Of a stretch of 64,000 bases of DNA, positions 46,341 through 54,593 are shown piece by piece. The DNA is taken from positions 2,968,001-3,032,000 of the forward strand of contig NZ_JAUALB010000001.1 of the NCBI RefSeq assembly GCF_030345795.1. Direction: 5' to 3'. The notes under the pieces were generated by a model. The model ran no database searches, had not been told where the DNA came from, and saw only the letters and a list, made by a program, of their open reading frames with translations. How positions within the stretch are numbered: the first letter of the stretch is position 1; each line of letters begins with the position of its first letter. Position numbers and translations under genes: made by a program. Source of the DNA: Micromonospora sp. WMMA1363. Its GTDB lineage: Bacteria; Actinomycetota; Actinomycetes; Mycobacteriales; Micromonosporaceae.

Positions 46341-46844
46341 TCAGCCGGTGAGGTCCAGCCGCAGCGCGAGCAGGTGCACCCCGGCCAGTGGCGACCAGTC
46401 CTTCGCCGGCACGCGGACGAACCCCCGCCGCTGGTAGAGCCGCTGAGCCGAAGCCGCGAAGCCGTCCCGGACGCAGATCACCACGGCGGAGCAGCCTCCC
46501 TTCGCGGCGCGTGCGACACACTCGTCGACCAGCGCCGCACCGACGCCCCGGCCCTGGGCCGCCGGATCCACGGCGAGCATTCGGAACTCCGCCTCGCCGG
46601 GACCGCTGAGCTCGGCGTACCGGGTGCCGGGCAGCACGAAGGTCACCGAGCCGAGTACCGCCGCCGTGGCTTGGTCCACCACGACCAGCACGTCACCGTG
46701 CTCCGCCCGGGTGGCCACGTCGGCGAGCACCTCGGCGTAGCCGGTCTCGCCCTTGAGCTGCCCGTCGGCCTCGTACGCGGCCACCGTCAGCCGCGCCACC
46801 GCGACGAAGTCGGCCGGCCCCGCGAGACGCACCCGAAGGCTCAA
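46341..46844 (-). CDS. GNAT-family N-acetyltransferase
   Basis: A 167-residue GNAT domain. The acetyl-CoA pyrophosphate loop is LAVDPAAQGRGVGAALVDECV (R/Q-x-x-G-x-G/A), and the C-terminal strand is RLYQRRGFVRVP. The TTG at 46844 overlaps the TGA of the biotin-carrier gene (TTGA), so the two may be coupled; GTG 46832 is an alternative. The substrate amine is unknown. Confidence 0.85.
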   Translation of the reverse strand: MSLRVRLAGPADFVAVARLTVAAYEADGQLKGETGYAEVLADVATRAEHGDVLVVVDQATAAVLGSVTFVLPGTRYAELSGPGEAEFRMLAVDPAAQGRGVGAALVDECVARAAKGGCSAVVICVRDGFAASAQRLYQRRGFVRVPAKDWSPLAGVHLLALRLDLTG

Positions 46845-47056
46845 CCGATCACCGCGATCAGATCGCCGTCCTGCACCACGTCGCCCTCGTTGACCGCGAG
46901 CTGTTGCACGACGCCGTCGGACTCGGCGACGACCGGGATCTCCATCTTCATCGACTCCAGGATCACCAGCGTGTCCCCCTCGGACACGGTGTCCCCGGCC
47001 GCCGCGACGACCTTCCAGACGTTCGCCACCATCTCGGCGCGGATCTCCTCGGCCAT
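46841..47056 (-). CDS. Biotin/lipoyl attachment domain protein
   Basis: A 71-residue stand-alone carrier domain. VILESMKMEIPVVAESDGVV contains the biotin-accepting lysine in the MKM motif. It is the size of a free biotin carrier like the small biotinylated proteins of actinobacteria that accompany acyl-CoA carboxylases. ATG 47056 begins MAEEIRAEMV. No carboxylase gene is in the window, so its partner is encoded elsewhere, and it may also be an orphan carrier. It is coupled to the GNAT gene downstream. Confidence 0.9.
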   Translation of the reverse strand: MAEEIRAEMVANVWKVVAAAGDTVSEGDTLVILESMKMEIPVVAESDGVVQQLAVNEGDVVQDGDLIAVIG

Positions 47057-47333
47057 CCTCCGGCCCTCCCTCTCGCGACTACCTGCCGACGTATCCAATC
47101 ATGGGACCGGGTCGCGGTGGGCGCGGAGCGGACGGTCGGAAACCGTGATCCGCTCCGACGTGCCCGATCCGGCTGGCCGCCCGCCGGCTGCGCCAGCGCG
47201 GCGTACCCGGAATCGGCCCCGGAGGACGTCGGCCGGTGGTGACGGCACTAGCATCAGCGGTCGGAGCCGGCCGGCGCCTGCCGCGGCGTCGAGGGCACCC
47301 GGCGGCCGGAACGGCACTCACGAGGAGGTCACC

Positions 47334-47408
47334 ATGGCGAAGAAGGCCCGCAAGAAGAAGGCTCGCAAGAAGAGCGCCGCCAACCACGGCAAGCGCCCCA
47401 ACTCCTGA
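47334..47408 (+). CDS. 24-residue ribosomal protein bL37
   Basis: A tiny, very basic protein: MAKKARKKKARKKS at the start and ANHGKRPNS at the end. The basic run plus the ANHGKRPN ending is what I recall for bL37, the small protein found in the large subunit of mycobacterial ribosomes and conserved in actinobacteria. It is below usual gene-calling limits. The start is supported by a strong GAGGAGG 7 bases upstream, and a 19-bp hairpin follows. The identification is by recall of the signature, not by a search. Confidence 0.75.
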   Translation: MAKKARKKKARKKSAANHGKRPNS

Positions 47409-47450
47409 ACGCGCGGCCGGGCGGACGAGCCCGCTCAGCCGGTGGACACC

Positions 47451-47492
47451 ACACCGGTGGCCCGGGTCGTTCCCGACCCGGGCCACCGGTGT
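47451..47492. terminator. 19-bp perfect hairpin, probably bidirectional
   Basis: Exact 19-base arms (47451-47469 and 47474-47492) with a TTCC loop lie between the convergent bL37 and rsrA genes. It is the strongest hairpin in the window and suits termination from both sides. Confidence 0.8.
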
Positions 47493-47501
47493 GCCACGTC
47501 G

Positions 47502-47789
47502 TCAGTCGGCCAGTTCCCGCGACTCGCTGCTCTCGACCACGACCAGCTCGGTCAGCGTGACCCGGAGCCGCTCCCGCAGTTGGTCGGGGGCCGTCTCGTT
47601 GCCGCAGCAGCGGGCGACCAGCGCCTTGACCTCCTGCTCGATGCCGTACTCGCGCAGGCACGGCCCGCACTCGTCGAGGTGGTGCCGGATCAGCGTCCGG
47701 CGTTCCTCGGCGCATTCCAGGTCCAGGTAGAGGTAGACCTCCGCCAGCACCTCACGGCAGTCTGTCTCGTGCGGCTGTCCACAGCTCAC
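47502..47789 (-). CDS. rsrA: Anti-sigma factor RsrA (mycothiol/thiol redox system)
   Basis: A 95-residue zinc anti-sigma factor. C11, H37, C41 and C44 (HHLDECGPC) match the zinc-binding residues of Streptomyces RsrA. Disulfide formation releases zinc and frees SigR. The gene follows sigR with a 1-base gap (sigR stop 47791) on the same strand, the classical order. GTG/ATG starts near 47789 fit the conserved MSCGQPHETDCREVL. Confidence 0.94.
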   Translation of the reverse strand: MSCGQPHETDCREVLAEVYLYLDLECAEERRTLIRHHLDECGPCLREYGIEQEVKALVARCCGNETAPDQLRERLRVTLTELVVVESSESRELAD

Positions 47790-47790
47790 G

Positions 47791-48600
47791 TCACACCTCC
47801 CGGCTGGCGGTGGCCGTCGAGCCCTTCGCCGACGACGCGGAGGTGAAGCCCCGCTCCGCCGCGTACTGCTCGAGCAGCTTGCGCAAATTGCGTCGACCCC
47901 GGTGCAGGCGCGACATCACCGTGCCGATCGGCGTGCCCATGATGTCGGCGACCTCCTTGTAGGAGAATCCCTCGACGTCGGTGAGATAAACCGTCAGCCG
48001 GAACTCCTCCGACAGTTGCTGGAGGGCCTCCTTGACGTCGCTGTCCGGGAGCCGGTCCAGCGCCTCCGTCTCCGCGGAGCGCAGCCCGCTGGAGGTGTGT
48101 GACTCGGCCTCGGCAAGCTGCCAGTCGGTGATCTCGTCGGTCGGCGCCTGGATCGGCTGCCGTTGCCGCCGACGATAGGAGTTGATGTAGGTATTGGTCA
48201 GGATCCGGTACAGCCAGGCCTTCAGGTTGGTGCCCTGCTCGAACTGGTGGAAGGCGGAGTACGCCTTCAGGTACGTCTCCTGGACCAGGTCCTCGGCATC
48301 TGCCGGGTTGCGGGTCATCCGCAGGCCGGCAGCATAGAGCTGGTCGACGAAGGGCATCGCGTCCCGCTCGAAGCGGGCCCTGCGCTCGTCCGTCTTCTCG
48401 GTGGTCAACCGCACATCCCCTCGCGTCGGATGCTTTCCCGCCGAGGATACGCGCACAGACCTTCCCTCAGATCCACTTCCGGCGGGTGTGCCCGCGCTCA
48501 CCAGCCCGGCCGGCGGCACCGCCGCGGGCCAGTCCGGACCGTCCAACAGTTGACGTAGCTGCCGTGCGCCCCGCTCCCGGGCCCGCGCCTCGGTCGACAC
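47791..48600 (-). CDS. sigR: Redox-responsive ECF sigma factor SigR
   Basis: A 269-residue sigma factor. Region 2 is [26 protein letters not shown] with [25 protein letters not shown], and region 4 is [40 protein letters not shown]. The first ~62 residues precede the core ([15 protein letters not shown]) and are low complexity, like the unstable extension of the Streptomyces SigR-prime isoform. The long start, GTG 48600, has AAGGGGGG upstream; a short form could begin at GTG 48414 or TTG 48408, next to GAGGGG. It controls thiol-oxidative stress genes and is held by RsrA. Its own promoter carries a SigR consensus. Confidence 0.94.
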   Translation of the reverse strand: MSTEARARERGARQLRQLLDGPDWPAAVPPAGLVSAGTPAGSGSEGRSVRVSSAGKHPTRGDVRLTTEKTDERRARFERDAMPFVDQLYAAGLRMTRNPADAEDLVQETYLKAYSAFHQFEQGTNLKAWLYRILTNTYINSYRRRQRQPIQAPTDEITDWQLAEAESHTSSGLRSAETEALDRLPDSDVKEALQQLSEEFRLTVYLTDVEGFSYKEVADIMGTPIGTVMSRLHRGRRNLRKLLEQYAAERGFTSASSAKGSTATASREV

Positions 48601-48941
48601 CGGTCACCCCCCTTGCCAGAAATGCTGTCCGGGGGAAGCAACGCGTATTGGCGGGCCGGACATTCCGGCATCCGGCCCCGTTCCTGGTCCCGGCCGATCT
48701 CGGCGGAGACCACGGCTGGGACCAGGAAGGGCCTGGGAGGACCGGCGCCGGCCGCCCGAACCGGGCAACCGGCACCATCCGATGCAACGAGAGTGACCGG
48801 CCCCGGTCACGCCCCGCCCGCAGACCCGCCCTCCCGCGGCACCAGGCCCCGCCGCGGGCCGCACGCTTCATGCGCCTGCGCGCAGAGCGACGGAGCGCCA
48901 CACCCGCTGACCGCGCGCGGAGCCGGCGTGGCCGGCCGGCG
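48601..48941. promoter_or_regulatory. Gene-free region upstream of sigR
   Basis: These 341 bases lie between sigR and the alpha/beta hydrolase. No gene is credible here. They hold the SigR-type promoter (48640-48666) and an 11-base inverted repeat, TTCCTGGTCCC at 48681-48691 with its exact complement at 48718-48728. The rest (48730-48941) is GC-rich without clear signal. Confidence 0.5.
48640..48666 (-). promoter_or_regulatory. SigR-dependent autoregulatory promoter of sigR
   Basis: On the minus strand GGAAT (48666-48662) and GTT (48642-48640) are separated by exactly 19 bases, matching the SigR consensus GGAAT-N18/19-GTT. Transcription would begin near 48633, just before the long GTG start, so the induced transcript encodes the extended isoform as in Streptomyces coelicolor. 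Confidence 0.82.
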
Positions 48942-49562
48942 TCAGGGGCGGGTCCAGCCACGGGCGTGCAGCCAGTCGAGCACGATCCCGGCCACCGCCG
49001 CCGGATCCCTGCGCAGGTCATGCCGCTCGCCCGGACGGGTCACCACGTCCACCGACGGGCCCGTCTCCGGCACCCCGAAGGGATCCCGGTCACCGTTCAC
49101 CACCAGGGTCGGGACGCCGGTCACCAACTCGTCCGCCCGGGACCGCTCGGGGCGGCCGGGCGGGTGCAGCGGGAAGGCGAGGGCGACCACACCGGCCGCG
49201 CCGACGGTCGTCGCGGTCCGGCAGGCCACCCGCGCGCCACTGGACCGGCCGCCGACCACCAGGGGTGGGCCGGTCCACCGCTCCAGGAGCGCGGACAACA
49301 CCGTCGCCCATGCCTCGTCGAGCTGCCCCGCGGGCGCCGGCGCACGCCGGCCGGCGACCCGGTATGGCTGCGTCACCCGAGCGACCAGCAGGCCGCCACC
49401 TACCGCGGCGTCGCGCAGCGCGGTCAGATCGGGGGCGTCCACCCCGCCACCCGCGCCGTGCCCGAGCACCAGCAGGGCGGTCGGCGACCCGAGCGGCGGG
49501 TCGAGGTCGGCCCGAGCCGGACCGCGCGGGGTGGGAATCTCCTCGGTCGGTGACACCAGCAC
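48942..49562 (-). CDS. Alpha/beta-fold hydrolase (Tex30/KANL3-like)
   Basis: A protein of about 206 residues. LLVLGHGAGGGVDAPDL is the oxyanion strand, LVVGGRSSGARVACRTA contains the nucleophile elbow GRSSG, and TLVVNGDRDPFGVPE and GERHDLRRD supply the acid and histidine. There is no signal peptide. It is the small cytosolic dienelactone-hydrolase-like type common in actinobacteria. The start is uncertain: GTG 49562 or 49556 precede the conserved part, and an upstream extension to 49700 is in frame but looks non-homologous. The substrate is unknown. Confidence 0.8.
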   Translation of the reverse strand: MLVSPTEEIPTPRGPARADLDPPLGSPTALLVLGHGAGGGVDAPDLTALRDAAVGGGLLVARVTQPYRVAGRRAPAPAGQLDEAWATVLSALLERWTGPPLVVGGRSSGARVACRTATTVGAAGVVALAFPLHPPGRPERSRADELVTGVPTLVVNGDRDPFGVPETGPSVDVVTRPGERHDLRRDPAAVAGIVLDWLHARGWTRP

Positions 49563-49860
49563 ATTCTGCGGCCCGTCGCACCGGTCCTGGGGAACGCCAC
49601 CCGAGTACCGCCCGACCGTGACCCAACCGCACGCCGACACGCCGGCATCGCGCACCGTTGGCGATTCACCCGACGGCGCACCAGCGGGAATCCGGGACAC
49701 GCCCTGACGCTGGTCGACCCGGACCCGGCGGCGCCCGACCGTGCCGCCGGGTGCGTTCGGATCAAACCGATGCCGGCGACCTGACGGGCCGGGACATTCG
49801 CGGCCAGCTCGATCCCCGCCGAGCGGGTCAGCTCGGTCGTGGAGTCAGCCGGTCGCTGGC

Positions 49861-50256
49861 TCAGCGGCCGAGCGGCACCAGGGTGAGCAGCCGGTCGCGA
49901 ACCGGTGGGCCCGCCTCGTCGGCGGCGCCCCGATCCGGCTGCACCTCGCTGCGCCAGGCGATCAGCATCGCCCGGCGCTCGCGGGGGGTGGTGCCGCCCC
50001 ACACCCCGTGACAGTCGCCCACCTCCAGCGCCCAGGCCAGGCAGGAGCCCTGCACGTCACAGGCGCGGCAGAGCTCCACAGCCGCGTCGGCCGGCTCGTT
50101 CGGCGCTGGAAAGAACGTCTCCGGATCGACGCTCTGGCAGGTACCTCTGGTGCGCCACGTCTCATCCTGCCGACGTTCGTGCAGCGCCCGCCGTAGGCGC
50201 GGATCTCGTCGCGCGGCGGCCACCTCGTGCGGACGGGGCATTCGTGCCCGAGTCAT
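49861..50256 (-). CDS. WhiB-family transcriptional regulator
   Basis: A 131-residue WhiB protein. The cluster cysteines are C40, C63, C66 and C72 (GTCQSVDPETFFP, ELCRACDVQGSC), followed by GVWGGTTPRERRAML. An N-terminal Arg-rich extension of about 33 residues and a 40-residue C-terminal tail make it longer than WhiB1. I cannot assign it to a numbered class. A possible promoter (50338-50367) and a tandem 23-base repeat lie upstream. Confidence 0.9.
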   Translation of the reverse strand: MTRARMPRPHEVAAARRDPRLRRALHERRQDETWRTRGTCQSVDPETFFPAPNEPADAAVELCRACDVQGSCLAWALEVGDCHGVWGGTTPRERRAMLIAWRSEVQPDRGAADEAGPPVRDRLLTLVPLGR

Positions 50257-50337
50257 CCACCCACCTCCCCCGTGGGACCGGCAAACCGATGGACGTCGTC
50301 CGCCCCGTGCGAATCGGCACCCACCACCGGCGGCTGT

Positions 50338-50367
50338 GTTCTATCGCGATTCCGGGCATCGATACAA
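50338..50367 (-). promoter_or_regulatory. Candidate promoter of the WhiB-family gene
   Basis: On the minus strand TTGTAT (50367-50362) and TAGAAC (50343-50338) are spaced by 18 bases, about 80 bases upstream of the start codon. This is a fair housekeeping-type promoter by eye. Confidence 0.45.
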
Positions 50368-50394
50368 GGGCCTCCGAGAAGATGGGGCGACAAG

Positions 50395-50440
50395 CACGCC
50401 ACGTTTTGCCCGGAAGTCACGCCACGTTTCGCCCGGAAGC
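50395..50440. repeat. Two tandem 23-bp repeats upstream of the WhiB-family gene
   Basis: CACGCCACGTTTTGCCCGG with tail AAGT (50395-50417) is followed immediately by the same 23 bases with two differences (50418-50440). The repeats lie just upstream of the candidate promoter and may be paired activator sites. Confidence 0.75.
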
Positions 50441-50479
50441 TCGGCAAACACACCTGACACCTGCCGATGCGGGTCACCG

Positions 50480-51193
50480 TCAGAAGAGCGTCAGACCCCC
50501 CGCGTCACCGTCGCGGGGCACCGGCGCCGCCGCCCGCTCGACGAGGTGCGGGCCGTCGTTACGGACGTCGCCCACCGCCGGCCCCACCGGTCGGATCTCG
50601 AGCCCGGCGAGCCACGCCGGCGGCGGGGGGACGAGCAGGCTCTCCGGCCGGTGGGTCGGCGCCAGCCAGTCGCGCCACCGCCCACCGGGCAGCAGCAGGG
50701 GCATCCGGTCGTGCACGTCGGCCAGCGCGCCGAGGGCGGCGGTGGTCAGCACGCTGCACGTGAGTAGCGGGCCGCCGGGGCCGTCCCAGACCGACCAGAT
50801 GCCGGCGAAGGCGAGCACGGAGCCGTCCCGGGGCGTCAGGTAGTATGCCTGCTTGCCACCCGGGTGGCGGACCCACTCGTACCACCCGTCGGCCGGCACG
50901 AGACAGCGTCGGCGGGCGAAGGCGCCCGCGTACGCCCGGCTGGTCGCCACCGTCTCGACGCGGGCGTTGATCATACGGGCGGCTCCGGCCGGCGACCGGG
51001 ACCAGGCCGGCACCAGCCCCCAGCGGCCGAGCGACAACGCACGGTGCCCCGCCGGAGTGACCCGCACCAGCGGCACCGGGTCGGTGGGTGCGACGTTGTG
51101 GTCGGGGTTGAGCCGACCGTCGGTGTCGTCGTACGACTCGAACAGCGCGCTCAGGTCCCCGGAGGACCGGGTGGTCGCGTACCTCCCGCACAT
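50480..51193 (-). CDS. SRAP-domain (YedK/HMCES) abasic-site DNA-protein crosslinking protein
   Basis: A 237-residue SRAP protein. MCGRYATT places the catalytic Cys2 immediately after the initiator methionine, which fixes ATG 51193. Also present are LVPAW, MINARVETV, RRCLVPADGWYEW and the conserved histidine in DVHDRMPLLL. The family forms a thiazolidine crosslink with abasic sites in single-stranded DNA to protect them during replication. It is monocistronic and divergent from aroA. Confidence 0.94.
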   Translation of the reverse strand: MCGRYATTRSSGDLSALFESYDDTDGRLNPDHNVAPTDPVPLVRVTPAGHRALSLGRWGLVPAWSRSPAGAARMINARVETVATSRAYAGAFARRRCLVPADGWYEWVRHPGGKQAYYLTPRDGSVLAFAGIWSVWDGPGGPLLTCSVLTTAALGALADVHDRMPLLLPGGRWRDWLAPTHRPESLLVPPPPAWLAGLEIRPVGPAVGDVRNDGPHLVERAAAPVPRDGDAGGLTLF

Positions 51194-51260
51194 GCCGCAC
51201 ACGCTAACGCGTTGACGACGGCAAGGCTGTCCCGACGATCGGGAGTCCGCCCGGGTGGCC

Positions 51261-51282
51261 GTCTCCGCCGATCGGCGGAGAC
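51261..51282. promoter_or_regulatory. Perfect 22-bp palindrome upstream of aroA
   Basis: Two exact 11-base halves (GTCTCCGCCGA and its complement) meet without a spacer 14 bases before the aroA start. It could be an operator shared with the divergent SRAP gene or a 5' hairpin limiting aroA translation. Confidence 0.6.
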
Positions 51283-51296
51283 GGCAGAATGTAACC

Positions 51297-52598
51297 GTGG
51301 AGAATCTGACCGCGGCCCGGCTGCCACGGCCGTGGACCGCTCCAACCGCCTCGGACCCGGTCTCGGCGACGCTGCGCCTGCCCGGCTCCAAGTCGCTGAC
51401 CGCACGCGCACTGGTGCTCAGCAGCCTGGCCAGTGGCCCGTCGACACTGGCCGGCCCGTTGCGGGCCCGGGACACCGAGCTGATGGCCGGCGGGCTGCAG
51501 GCGATGGGCACGCACCTGTCGATCAGCGACGACGAGCGCTGGCTGGTCCGGCCCCATCCGCTCGTCGGGCCGGCGCACGTCGACGTCGGTCTCGCCGGCA
51601 CGGTGATGCGCTTCCTGCCTCCGGTCGCGAGCCTCGCGGACGGGCGGGTCACGTTCGACGGCGATCCGCAGGCTCGGGTCCGGCCGCTCGGGCCGCTCGT
51701 CGGCGCCCTGCACGGGCTCGGCGTCCGGGTCGACACCCCACCCACCGGAAGCCTGCCGCTGGCGGTGCTCGGCACCGGTCGAGTCACCGGCGGCGAGATC
51801 GTGATCGACGCCTCCGCCTCCAGCCAGCTCGTCTCCGGGCTGCTGCTGGCCGCGCCGCGCTTCGACCGGGGCGTGGTGGTCCGGCACGTCGGGCCACCGG
51901 TGCCGTCCGCGCCGCACCTGCGGATGACGGTGCGGATGCTGCGGGCAGCCGGCGCCGCCGTCGACGACACCACCCCGGACGTGTGGTCGGTGGAGCCGGG
52001 CCAGCTCGCCGGGCGCGGCTGGGAGATCGAGCCCGACCTCTCCGGCGCGGTGCCGTTCTTCGCCGCCGCCCTCGTCACCGGGGGCGAAGTGACCGTCCCG
52101 GGGTGGCCGCACAGCAGCGCCCAGCCGGTCGAGCGGCTGCGTACGCTGTTGCAGGCGATGGGCGGCGAGATGACACTGTCCACCGCCGGGCTGACCGTGC
52201 GGGGAACCGGCGCCGTGCACGGCCTCACCGCCGACCTGTCCGACGTCAGCGAGCTGACTCCGGTGCTGACCGCGCTGGCCACGCTCGCCGACTCGCCCTC
52301 ACGGTTCACCGGCATCGCCCACATCCGGGGGCACGAGACCGACCGGATCGCGGCCCTCGCCCGCGAGTTCGGCGCCCTGGGCGCCGACCTCACCGAGTCC
52401 CACGACGGCCTCGAAATCCGGCCCCGGCCGCTGCGCGGCGGGCCGTTCGAGACCTACCACGACCACCGCATGGCGCACGCCGCGGCGGTCGCCGGCCTGG
52501 CCGTGCCGGGAATCGAGCTGGACGACGTGGTGTGCACCTCGAAGACGATGCCGAAGTTTCCGGCACTATGGTCGGCGATGGTGACCGGCAAGAGCTGA
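51297..52598 (+). CDS. aroA: 3-phosphoshikimate 1-carboxyvinyltransferase (EPSP synthase)
   Basis: A 433-residue enzyme of the shikimate pathway. LRLPGSKSLTARALVLSSLASG is the N-terminal active-site motif, LAGTVMRFLPPVASLADG follows, and ETYHDHRMAHAAAVAGL lies near the C-terminus. It condenses shikimate-3-phosphate with phosphoenolpyruvate. GTG 51297 directly precedes the conserved region. It is followed by rsgA after 18 bases and by hisN, a gene order common in actinobacteria. A perfect palindrome lies just upstream. Confidence 0.95.
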   Translation: MENLTAARLPRPWTAPTASDPVSATLRLPGSKSLTARALVLSSLASGPSTLAGPLRARDTELMAGGLQAMGTHLSISDDERWLVRPHPLVGPAHVDVGLAGTVMRFLPPVASLADGRVTFDGDPQARVRPLGPLVGALHGLGVRVDTPPTGSLPLAVLGTGRVTGGEIVIDASASSQLVSGLLLAAPRFDRGVVVRHVGPPVPSAPHLRMTVRMLRAAGAAVDDTTPDVWSVEPGQLAGRGWEIEPDLSGAVPFFAAALVTGGEVTVPGWPHSSAQPVERLRTLLQAMGGEMTLSTAGLTVRGTGAVHGLTADLSDVSELTPVLTALATLADSPSRFTGIAHIRGHETDRIAALAREFGALGADLTESHDGLEIRPRPLRGGPFETYHDHRMAHAAAVAGLAVPGIELDDVVCTSKTMPKFPALWSAMVTGKS

Positions 52599-52616
52599 CG
52601 CGACAGGGGGCGGGTC

Positions 52617-53723
52617 CTGGCGACGAGACGACGGGAGTACGACGAGGACGATGTCCGGGTCCGGCCCGGGAAGTCGTCGCGCCCACGTACCCGGATGCGC
52701 CCCCGGCACGCCGACGCGGTGGACGGGTTCGTCATCGCCGTCGACCGGGGCCGGTACACCTGTGTGCTGACCGCCACCGGCCCGGACACGCCGCCGGTGA
52801 CCGCGATGCGCGCCCGCGAGCTGGGCCGCAAGTCGGTCGTGGTGGGTGACCGGGTCGGGCTGGTCGGCGACACCTCCGGCACGCCCGGAGCACTGGCCCG
52901 GATCGTCCGGATCGCCGAGCGCAGCTCGGTGCTACGCCGCACCGCGGAGGACGACGCGACCACGGCCGAGGGGCGGCTGGAACGGGTGGTGGTGGCGAAC
53001 GCCGACCAACTCGTCATCGTCAGCGCGCTGGCTGACCCGCCACCCCGGACCGGCTTCATCGACCGGTGCCTGGTGGCGGCGTACGACGCCGACGTCGAGC
53101 CGCTGCTCTGTCTCACCAAAGCCGACCTGGCCGGCCCCGATGCGGTGCTCGGCTACTACGCCGAGCTGGAGCTGCCGTACGTGCTGATCCGGCCCGACTC
53201 GACCCTCGACGCCCTGCGCGGCCTCCTCGCCGGGCGAATCTCGGTGTTGGTGGGGCACTCCGGGGTGGGCAAGTCGACGCTCGTCAACCGCCTGGTCCCG
53301 GACGCCGCCCGCGCGGTCGGCCAGGTCAGCGCGATCGGCCGGGGCCGGCACACGTCGACCAGCGCGGTGGCGTTGCGGTTGCCGCCGCTGGCGGGCAGCG
53401 ACGACGACCGCCGGCACCACCAGGGCCACGCGTCCGACACCGCGCCCCGTTCCGGAGCCGATCCGGGCTGGATCATCGACACCCCCGGCGTACGCAGCTT
53501 CGGGCTGGCGCACGTCTCCGCCGACAGCCTGCTGCACGGGTTCCCCGACCTGGTGCAGGGCACGGTCGACTGCCCGGCCAACTGTCCGCACACCGCCGAC
53601 GAGGCGGCCTGTGGTCTGGACGCGTGGGTGGCCGCCGGCAAGGCCGACCCGCGCCGGCTGGCCTCGTACCGCCGGCTGCTCGCCTCGCGGGCCGGCGAGA
53701 GCGACCCACCGACCGGAGCGTGA
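52617..53723 (+). CDS. rsgA: Ribosome small-subunit-dependent GTPase RsgA, probable CTG start
   Basis: A 368-residue circularly permuted GTPase for 30S maturation: an OB-fold domain, then G4 LTKADL, G1 GHSGVGKSTLVNRL, G3 DTPGVRSFGL and a zinc-binding C-terminus (CPANCPH..EAACGL). The first standard start, ATG 52695, omits 26 in-frame residues (TRRREYDEDDVRVRPGK and SSRPRTR) that match the usual N-terminus of actinobacterial RsgA. No ATG, GTG or TTG occurs between the aroA stop and this segment. CTG 52617, 6-8 bases after AGGGGGCGG, is the best start. If CTG is not used, the protein starts at 52695. Confidence 0.85.
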   Translation: MATRRREYDEDDVRVRPGKSSRPRTRMRPRHADAVDGFVIAVDRGRYTCVLTATGPDTPPVTAMRARELGRKSVVVGDRVGLVGDTSGTPGALARIVRIAERSSVLRRTAEDDATTAEGRLERVVVANADQLVIVSALADPPPRTGFIDRCLVAAYDADVEPLLCLTKADLAGPDAVLGYYAELELPYVLIRPDSTLDALRGLLAGRISVLVGHSGVGKSTLVNRLVPDAARAVGQVSAIGRGRHTSTSAVALRLPPLAGSDDDRRHHQGHASDTAPRSGADPGWIIDTPGVRSFGLAHVSADSLLHGFPDLVQGTVDCPANCPHTADEAACGLDAWVAAGKADPRRLASYRRLLASRAGESDPPTGA

Positions 53724-53748
53724 GCGGGGCGGCGCTACCGTCTGCGGC

Positions 53749-54567
53749 ATGACCGGGTACGCCGACGATCTCGCCCTCGCCCACCGCCTCGCCGACGCCG
53801 CCGACGCTGTATCCACCGAGCGGTTCCGCGCGGTGGATCTACGCGTCGACGCGAAGCCCGACCTGACCCCGGTCTCCGACGCGGACACCGCCGTGGAGCG
53901 ACAGATCCGAGCGTTGCTCGCCGCGCACCGACCCGGTGACGGCCTGCTCGGTGAGGAGTACGGCGAGCAGCCCGCGGCCCACCCGGGCGGTCGGCGCTGG
54001 GTGGTCGACCCGATCGACGGCACGAAGAACTTCATCCGCGGCGTACCGGTCTGGGCCACCCTCATCGCGCTGCTGGAGGGAGACCGGCCGGTAGCCGGCC
54101 TGGTGTCCGCACCGGCGCTGGGCCGCCGGTGGTGGGCGGCGCTCGGCGAGGGGGCGTACGCGGGGCCGGACCCGGCCGCCGGCACGCCGATCCGGGTCTC
54201 CGGGGTAACCGACCTCGTCGACGGGAGTTTCTGCTACTCCTCGCTGACCGGATGGGAGGACGCCGGTCGGTTGGACGCCGTTCTCGACATCATGCGTGCC
54301 GCCTGGCGCAGCCGGGCGTACGGCGACTTCTACGGTTACATGCTGCTCGCCGAGGGCGCACTGGACGTGATGGTGGAGCCGGAACTTTCGCTGTGGGACA
54401 TCGCCGCGCTGGTACCGATCGTCACCGAGGCCGGCGGCACGTTCACCGACCTGGCCGGTCGTCCCGCCCCTGGTGACATCACCTCCGGCGAGATCAGCGC
54501 GATCGCCACGAACGGCTCGCTGCACGCCGACATCCTCGCCCGCCTGGATCGGCCAACCGCGCACTGA
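53749..54567 (+). CDS. hisN: Histidinol-phosphatase (inositol-monophosphatase family, HisN)
   Basis: A 272-residue phosphatase. The metal-binding motifs are GEEYGEQ (first glutamate pair) and WVVDPIDGTKNFIRG, with the later LSLWDIAALVPIVTEAGG. Sequence and position after aroA-rsgA match the actinobacterial HisN, which dephosphorylates L-histidinol phosphate, although other inositol-phosphatase-type substrates cannot be excluded. ATG 53749. Confidence 0.92.
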   Translation: MTGYADDLALAHRLADAADAVSTERFRAVDLRVDAKPDLTPVSDADTAVERQIRALLAAHRPGDGLLGEEYGEQPAAHPGGRRWVVDPIDGTKNFIRGVPVWATLIALLEGDRPVAGLVSAPALGRRWWAALGEGAYAGPDPAAGTPIRVSGVTDLVDGSFCYSSLTGWEDAGRLDAVLDIMRAAWRSRAYGDFYGYMLLAEGALDVMVEPELSLWDIAALVPIVTEAGGTFTDLAGRPAPGDITSGEISAIATNGSLHADILARLDRPTAH

Positions 54568-54593
54568 CCACCACCAACCTCTATCCTCGCCAG

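Noticed and set aside
50257..50479. SigR-type promoter before the WhiB-family gene
   Set aside because: A GGAAT is present but no GTT lies 18-19 bases downstream.
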